This document shows, in pieces, positions 59,518 through 64,000 of a stretch of 64,000 bases of DNA; position 1 is the stretch's first letter; each line of letters starts with the position of its first letter. The stretch is from Clostridium sp. Marseille-P299 (GTDB lineage Bacteria; Bacillota; Clostridia; Lachnospirales; Lachnospiraceae): assembly GCF_900078195.1 (NCBI RefSeq), contig NZ_FJVE01000007.1, positions 2,294,001 through 2,358,000 of the forward strand, read 5' to 3'. The translations under genes and the position numbers were made by a program. The notes under the pieces are model-generated. The model had not been told where the DNA came from, did not search any database, and saw only the letters and a program-made list of their open reading frames with translations.

Positions 59518-60681
59518 TTAAAGAGCCAAGTTCTTTAGGTCTCTCTCTATAAAATCATATGTCTCTTGCTCTATAAAAAGAATTTGAGAAACATCTGGAT
59601 TTTTTATCACTTTATGATTTTGCATTGCTTTTTCAATAACTTCCGTAATTGCTAAATAGGAAATCTCTCGATTTAAAAACTTTGCGACAGCAAGTTCATT
59701 TGCTGCATTATAAACTGTAGGCATACTATCACCAATTCGCATTGCCTCAAATGCTAACGCAAGTCCTGGAAAGTTTTCATAATCTGGCTTGTAAAAATCA
59801 AGTTTTGCAAGAGAAAATAAATCAAGTCGCTCACCAGGTAAGTATTTACGCTCTGGATAATAAAGTGCATATTGAATTGGTAATTTCATATCTGGTGTTC
59901 CAAGCTGCGCTATGATACCACCATCTTTATATTCAACGGCAGAATGAATCACGCTTTGTGGCTGAATCACTACTTCGATCTGATCAAGTGAAACATCAAA
60001 GAGCCATTTTGCTTCCATTACCTCAAGTCCTTTATTTACCATGGTAGATGAGTCAATTGTTATCTTACGCCCCATTGCCCAATTTGGATGCTTTAGAGCA
60101 TCTTCTACCTGAATATTTTTAAGGTCTTCTCTTTTACGACCACGAAATGGACCTCCAGAAGCGGTTAAAATTATTTTAGATACCTCTTTTTTATCATTAC
60201 AACCTTGTAAAGATTGGAAAATCGCAGAATGCTCACTATCCACAGGTAGTAATTTCACACCATATTCTTTGACAAGAGGCATAATAATATGTCCAGCAGT
60301 AACTAAAGTCTCTTTATTGGCAAGTGCAATATCTTTTCCAGCTTTAATTGCCTCAATTGTAGGAAGGATACCAATCATTCCTACGACAGCCGTTACTACC
60401 ATAGATGCATCCGTTTCTGTTGCACAAGCGATTAATCCATCCATACCTGTAACTACTTCAACATCGATATCTGAGACGTTTTTCTTTAATTCTACTGCTT
60501 TTTCTTCATTAAATACACACACAATTTTTGGATTAAATTCTCTTATTTGTTTTTCAAGAAGTTCTATATTATTACCTGCTGCTAAGGCAGATACCTTAAT
60601 GTCTTTATTGTATCGGATAACTTCTAATGTTTGAGTTCCTATTGATCCAGTAGAACCCAAAAGTGAAATTGTTTTCATCAT
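59518..60681 (-). CDS. dxr: 1-deoxy-D-xylulose 5-phosphate reductoisomerase
   Basis: A 387-residue NADPH enzyme that converts DXP to MEP, the first committed step of isoprenoid synthesis. The NADPH site is LLGSTGSIGTQTLEV, ANKETLVTAG follows, the metal and substrate residues lie in LLPVDSEHSAIFQSL and ILTASGGPFRGRKREDL, and the C-terminal helix bundle has YNAANELAVAKFL. Length is normal for Dxr. The first of two ATGs is six bases after AAAGG. A possible promoter lies about 70-95 bp upstream, giving a dxr-rseP-ispG-polC transcript that may be independent of uppS-cdsA. Confidence 0.97.
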   Translation of the reverse strand: MMKTISLLGSTGSIGTQTLEVIRYNKDIKVSALAAGNNIELLEKQIREFNPKIVCVFNEEKAVELKKNVSDIDVEVVTGMDGLIACATETDASMVVTAVVGMIGILPTIEAIKAGKDIALANKETLVTAGHIIMPLVKEYGVKLLPVDSEHSAIFQSLQGCNDKKEVSKIILTASGGPFRGRKREDLKNIQVEDALKHPNWAMGRKITIDSSTMVNKGLEVMEAKWLFDVSLDQIEVVIQPQSVIHSAVEYKDGGIIAQLGTPDMKLPIQYALYYPERKYLPGERLDLFSLAKLDFYKPDYENFPGLALAFEAMRIGDSMPTVYNAANELAVAKFLNREISYLAITEVIEKAMQNHKVIKNPDVSQILFIEQETYDFIERDLKNLAL

Positions 60682-60747
60682 TAATTGCCTTTCTATTGTA
60701 GATTATAATTATTAATGTTGTATAATTTACTTACATGTATAAAAAAA

Positions 60748-60776
60748 AATTTACTTAAGTTTTAAGTATTGGTCAA
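60748..60776 (-). promoter_or_regulatory. Possible promoter of dxr
   Basis: TTGACC and TAAATT, 17 bp apart on the minus strand, in the 437-bp gap upstream of dxr. The rest of this gap holds nothing else I recognise. Confidence 0.4.
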
Positions 60777-61118
60777 ATTAAATCATCTCATTATTTCTAT
60801 TTTTCTTACAAAGCATGAATACATTTATTCCATTCTATAATGTAAATACTAGTAACCTATAAATTAAAGAATATAATTACGTTAACAGATGTTGTATAAC
60901 TTCGTTACTCAATTATACATAACATTTTGAAAAATGTAAATCTGTAATGTTGTTTATACATCCAAGCCTTTATATAATCTTTTTATTTATGTTGCCACAG
61001 GATCTAAATAAAAAGATCATTCAACAAGCATAAATACCCTTTTAAGAGCTACTCAATCAATCCCGCCATCCTAAGTATGTGTCTAGCATTCGTTGTACGA
61101 CATCTACCATCCTTTATT

Positions 61119-62831
61119 TTATAAAATATTATCTTTCTCATAATATTCTTCAAAATGATGATTTTTACCTTTAATCTCTTTATCCTCAACAAGGCTACAC
61201 AACTCAAAGTCATGTGTCGATACTACCGCAATGATATAGTCTTTATTCAAACCTTTAAGAATTTCTTTCGCACCAGTGATTCGATCTGCAGAATTCGTAC
61301 CTTTAAATATTTCATCAATTAAAACTAACATTGGCTTTTGTCTCTTTGAATATTCTACCATCTCTCTTATTCGAAGTACCTCAGCATAAAAGCTTGAAAT
61401 ACCTTTTGACACATCATCTTGCACTCGCATTGAAGTAAACAACTTCATACATGATAATCTCATACTTTTCGCACAAACTGGAGCACCAGCATAGGCTAAA
61501 ACAACATTCACTCCTATTGTTCTTAAAAATGTTGTTTTACCAGACATATTTGAACCTGTAATTATATCTATTCCACATTCCATCAAGATTGAATTTTTCA
61601 CAACGAAGTCACTTGAAATAAGTGGGTGTGCCATATCTTGACCCTCAAATAATACACTTTTTCTATCTTCAATCTTCGGAAATACAACCAGTTTATCTCT
61701 TGCTAACACTGATAAACTTAAAAGAGCCTCTATTTCACCAACCACAAAAAAGAGTTCTGTAATACTCTTACCATAAATACTTTTCCACTTATCAAGTTGA
61801 TTCATGCAATGCAAATCATACATTGTGAGCATTTGTAAGGGTATATGAATATACGGATTTCTCTGCAATAAGAAAGCTTCGTTTAAATGGTTTAATTTTT
61901 CAAGTCCTATTGTTAACGAAGTATCTCCCTGCAATCTGCCTTGTAATTCTTTTAAATATTTCGAATTAAACTTTGCCATATCAATGTATTTTATTATTTT
62001 GCAGTAACTACTTATTTTATCACAAAATTGATAAACCTTTTTAGTCACATAACTATTTTTAAAGCTAATATAATATGAAATAATTAGCTGAAGTATAATA
62101 AGCACGAATAAGACATTAATATGAACAATCTTCATTAACACCAGTAGTAAACTTACTAAAGCAGAAATCGGCAATATAATTGCGCACTTTTTAACAATTG
62201 TGGATAATAACTTTCTATCCATATGAAGAAATTCTAGAAAGCTTTCATACCACGTTTTAGAATCCTCTCCATTCTTTAATCCGATCATCATACTTAATGC
62301 TTCAAGCTCAAGAGCAAGTTCTTCATTCTCCATGAATTCCTTAACTGCTTGTTGTTTTTTAATTATATCCTGTGCATTATTATGACCTTCTTTTAAATAT
62401 ATGGATAAGCGTTTCCTACCTTCCTCGGTATTACAAACACTTAAATACTGATACAAAGAATTTTCACCAAAAATATCAATGTCCTGTTCTATTTCAGTAT
62501 TAGCATCTAAAAAATCCTTTCCAGTATCTTTAAACACGGACCAATTATTGGTATTGCGAGCTATCTGCCTAGTTAATACCTTTTGTTTGGCTTTCAAATA
62601 ATCCCTATTTTCACTTAGTTTTTCATACCAAGAAAGCATGCCTATAAAGCAGATACAACATAATAAAAAGACTACAAAATATATGCTTTTTTTATCAACG
62701 ACACTAATTACAAATCCGATAATTCCTATGACACTTACCAATAATCTAAGATTTGATATTACATTTAGCTGATGATTTATTTTTTCATAATCTTTGTCTA
62801 CTTTAATAAGTATCTCTTCATAATTATTCAT
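61119..62831 (-). CDS. Membrane-anchored MutS-like ATPase
   Basis: About 570 residues from the ATG five bases after GGAGG; an ATG four codons upstream follows GGGGG and may be used too. Two TM pairs (about residue 25-65, and 225-260) frame a MutS core-like helical region. The C-terminal 180 residues are the MutS ATPase: Walker A GSNMSGKTTFLRTIGVN, VCAKSMRLS, a signature-like region SKGISSFYAEVLRIREM, Walker B MLVLIDEIFKGTNSADR and STHDFEL. There is no mismatch-recognition domain or SMR nuclease. This matches the MutS-related proteins with membrane segments known in Firmicutes, whose function is unknown. It sits between cdsA and dxr. Confidence 0.85.
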   Translation of the reverse strand: MNNYEEILIKVDKDYEKINHQLNVISNLRLLVSVIGIIGFVISVVDKKSIYFVVFLLCCICFIGMLSWYEKLSENRDYLKAKQKVLTRQIARNTNNWSVFKDTGKDFLDANTEIEQDIDIFGENSLYQYLSVCNTEEGRKRLSIYLKEGHNNAQDIIKKQQAVKEFMENEELALELEALSMMIGLKNGEDSKTWYESFLEFLHMDRKLLSTIVKKCAIILPISALVSLLLVLMKIVHINVLFVLIILQLIISYYISFKNSYVTKKVYQFCDKISSYCKIIKYIDMAKFNSKYLKELQGRLQGDTSLTIGLEKLNHLNEAFLLQRNPYIHIPLQMLTMYDLHCMNQLDKWKSIYGKSITELFFVVGEIEALLSLSVLARDKLVVFPKIEDRKSVLFEGQDMAHPLISSDFVVKNSILMECGIDIITGSNMSGKTTFLRTIGVNVVLAYAGAPVCAKSMRLSCMKLFTSMRVQDDVSKGISSFYAEVLRIREMVEYSKRQKPMLVLIDEIFKGTNSADRITGAKEILKGLNKDYIIAVVSTHDFELCSLVEDKEIKGKNHHFEEYYEKDNIL

Positions 62832-62986
62832 TAAGTCCTCCATTAAGCCCCCATTCGTTATACTAAAATACATCGTCAAATGTAAAAACAGTTCATTTTC
62901 TCTTAAATCAGTATGTAAAAAGGGCCAATACACAAAATCCTAGGACAACAATATGTGTATTAACCCTTATTAAAATAAATCATTTC

Positions 62987-63802
62987 TTATAAAATTTGTG
63001 CTAAATAAAATACAATCGGAGCTGTAAATATAATACTGTCAAATCGATCTAAAATACCGCCATGACCAGGGATTAATTTTCCATAGTCCTTAATATCATT
63101 GTTTCTCTTAATAGCAGATGCTGCCAAATCTCCGATTTGAGATATAATAGAGGAACATCCGCCAATGATAGCAAACGCAAGTTGCGGATATGTAACACCG
63201 CTTATGTTATTCTTAAATACCGTTGCAAATAAAAATCCAAGAAATGCAGCACCAAGGATACCGCCGATGCTACCTTCTATTGATTTATGTGGACTTAACA
63301 CAGGTGCTAATTTACGTTTTCCAATCTTTCTACCTACAAGGTAAGCACAAGTATCAGAACCCCATGCACCAATAAAGGTCATCCAAACAAGATATTGTCC
63401 ACCTTCAAGAATTCTAACGCGGTAAATAAATGATAACATAATTGCAACATAAAATAAGCCAAAGAAAGTTAAAGTAACTTGGTATGACTCATATTTTGGG
63501 AAGCTAAATACATATACAATCATAATGCAAAGTAAGCTTCCAATTACCATAGGAAAAATAAGATCTTCCCTACTAAATAATAATAACAAATAATAAATGA
63601 TGCAACTTATATACCCTACATAAGCAATCGGTTTCTTATGCATATCTAAAATTCGATATAATTCCATCAATCCAATTAATGAAATCACTAAAGTGATACC
63701 ATATAAAACGTAACCGCCTAAGACCAAGGCAGTCACAGCGATGATCATTAATATACAGGAACTACGAAAACGAATCCAAAATGAATTATCCTTTTGTGAC
63801 AT
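62987..63802 (-). CDS. cdsA: Phosphatidate cytidylyltransferase
   Basis: A 271-residue membrane enzyme that makes CDP-diacylglycerol from phosphatidate and CTP, the branch point of phospholipid synthesis. About seven to eight hydrophobic segments are visible; the C-terminal half has WGSDTCAYLVGRKIGKRKLA, the CDS signature SPHKSIEGSIGGILGA and the closing SQIGDLAASAIKRNNDIKDYGKLIPGHGG.. region with the DR-like KD pair. The ATG overlaps the uppS stop (TAATG), with GGAGG inside the end of uppS, so the two are translationally coupled. Confidence 0.96.
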   Translation of the reverse strand: MSQKDNSFWIRFRSSCILMIIAVTALVLGGYVLYGITLVISLIGLMELYRILDMHKKPIAYVGYISCIIYYLLLLFSREDLIFPMVIGSLLCIMIVYVFSFPKYESYQVTLTFFGLFYVAIMLSFIYRVRILEGGQYLVWMTFIGAWGSDTCAYLVGRKIGKRKLAPVLSPHKSIEGSIGGILGAAFLGFLFATVFKNNISGVTYPQLAFAIIGGCSSIISQIGDLAASAIKRNNDIKDYGKLIPGHGGILDRFDSIIFTAPIVFYLAQIL

Positions 63803-64000
63803 TACAATCCTCCAAATCTTCTCTCACGACCGTTATAATACTCAATCGCTTTAATAAGCTCCTTTTTATTGAAATCTGGCCAAAGTACATCTGGAAAATA
63901 AAATTCTGCATATGCTAATTGCCACAACATAAAATTAGATAAACGTTGCTCTCCACTTGTACGTATTAATAAGTCAGGATCAGGAATATCTTTCGTATCT
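63802..64000 (-). CDS. uppS: Undecaprenyl diphosphate synthase, 3' part only
   Basis: The last 65 codons of a cis-prenyltransferase; the rest lies beyond the window. [20 protein letters not shown] is the family's substrate-binding block (R-T-S-G-E-x-R-x-S-N-F), followed by [17 protein letters not shown] and the C-terminal [12 protein letters not shown]. The enzyme makes the C55 lipid carrier for wall synthesis from FPP and IPP. First visible gene of the operon running to polC. Confidence 0.95.
   Translation of the reverse strand, partial: DTKDIPDPDLLIRTSGEQRLSNFMLWQLAYAEFYFPDVLWPDFNKKELIKAIEYYNGRERRFGGL

Overview
The window is AT-rich, low-GC Firmicute DNA. The standard gene order uppS-cdsA-dxr-rseP-ispG-polC, PolC-type replication, strong GGAGG ribosome sites and A/T-rich promoters point to a clostridium, most likely Lachnospiraceae; it reminds me of Lachnoclostridium (Clostridium) phytofermentans, but that is inference from memory.

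Layout. (1) 1-12.6 kb is host DNA: a CAP-domain lipoprotein, an OhrR/MarR-type regulator with a glutathione peroxidase, an ECF sigma/anti-sigma pair, a short FtsH-type protease, a MITE-like inverted-repeat unit, a GNAT protein, an AAA ATPase, a YkgJ-type cysteine-cluster protein and trpS. (2) A tRNA-Glu(CTC) gene at 12.60 kb and a plus-strand zinc-ribbon protein mark the edge of a prophage. (3) About 13.5-45.8 kb is a minus-strand siphophage-type prophage. Read in its own direction (high to low coordinates) it runs: small HTH protein, replication initiator carrying iteron-like repeats, small terminase, a GC-rich cos-like block, three small genes including a Tad1/Acb2-hairpin-like anti-defence candidate, an aberrant tRNA-like gene, metallophosphoesterase, DUF3310, DUF4406, large terminase, a sigma-like late regulator, portal, Com-like zinc ribbon, scaffold, decoration protein, major capsid, connectors, tail tube, tail chaperones with a canonical -1 slippery heptamer, tape measure, tail tip, S74-chaperone tail protein, tail fibre, a HigB/HigA toxin-antitoxin pair, XkdX, holin and endolysin. 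No integrase, excisionase or CI-type repressor is visible, so the prophage looks incomplete. Between portal and sigma-like gene sits a plus-strand block (34.86-38.15 kb): a secreted protein, a three-TM protein and an IS1380-type transposase, next to a tRNA-Met that has lost its 5' end.

(4) 46-52.3 kb is host accessory DNA: an FG-GAP-like lipoprotein plus a SpoIID-like secreted protein, a decayed ATP-dependent DNA ligase, a polysaccharide deacetylase, a small membrane protein, a frameshifted GNAT gene with a 39-bp tandem duplication at its 3' end, a PBECR-type nuclease-fold protein, and just behind it a well-delimited candidate small RNA with its own promoter and terminator. (5) 52.3-64 kb is the core operon, transcribed on the minus strand: uppS (partial), cdsA, a membrane-anchored MutS-like ATPase, dxr, rseP, an 18-bp VNTR, ispG and polC. 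These genes link isoprenoid (MEP) synthesis, undecaprenyl carrier and phospholipid precursor synthesis, membrane proteolysis and replication.

Stretches over 300 bases without a gene: 2389-2898 and 3436-3909 (repeats, gpx promoter/operator); 5772-6256 (direct repeats, ftsH promoter); 7979-8294 (MITE-like unit); 12159-12602 (direct repeat; no T-box seen); 17178-17534 (TA promoter/operators and a broken mini-gene); 34707-35086 (terminator, tRNA remnant, promoter/operator); 43357-43703 (cos-like block); 45733-46393 (terminators, TTGACTG repeats); 48418-48742 (nothing clear); 51332-51879 (small RNA); 60682-61118 (possible dxr promoter only). Motif calls are by eye; family names are recalled, not searched.
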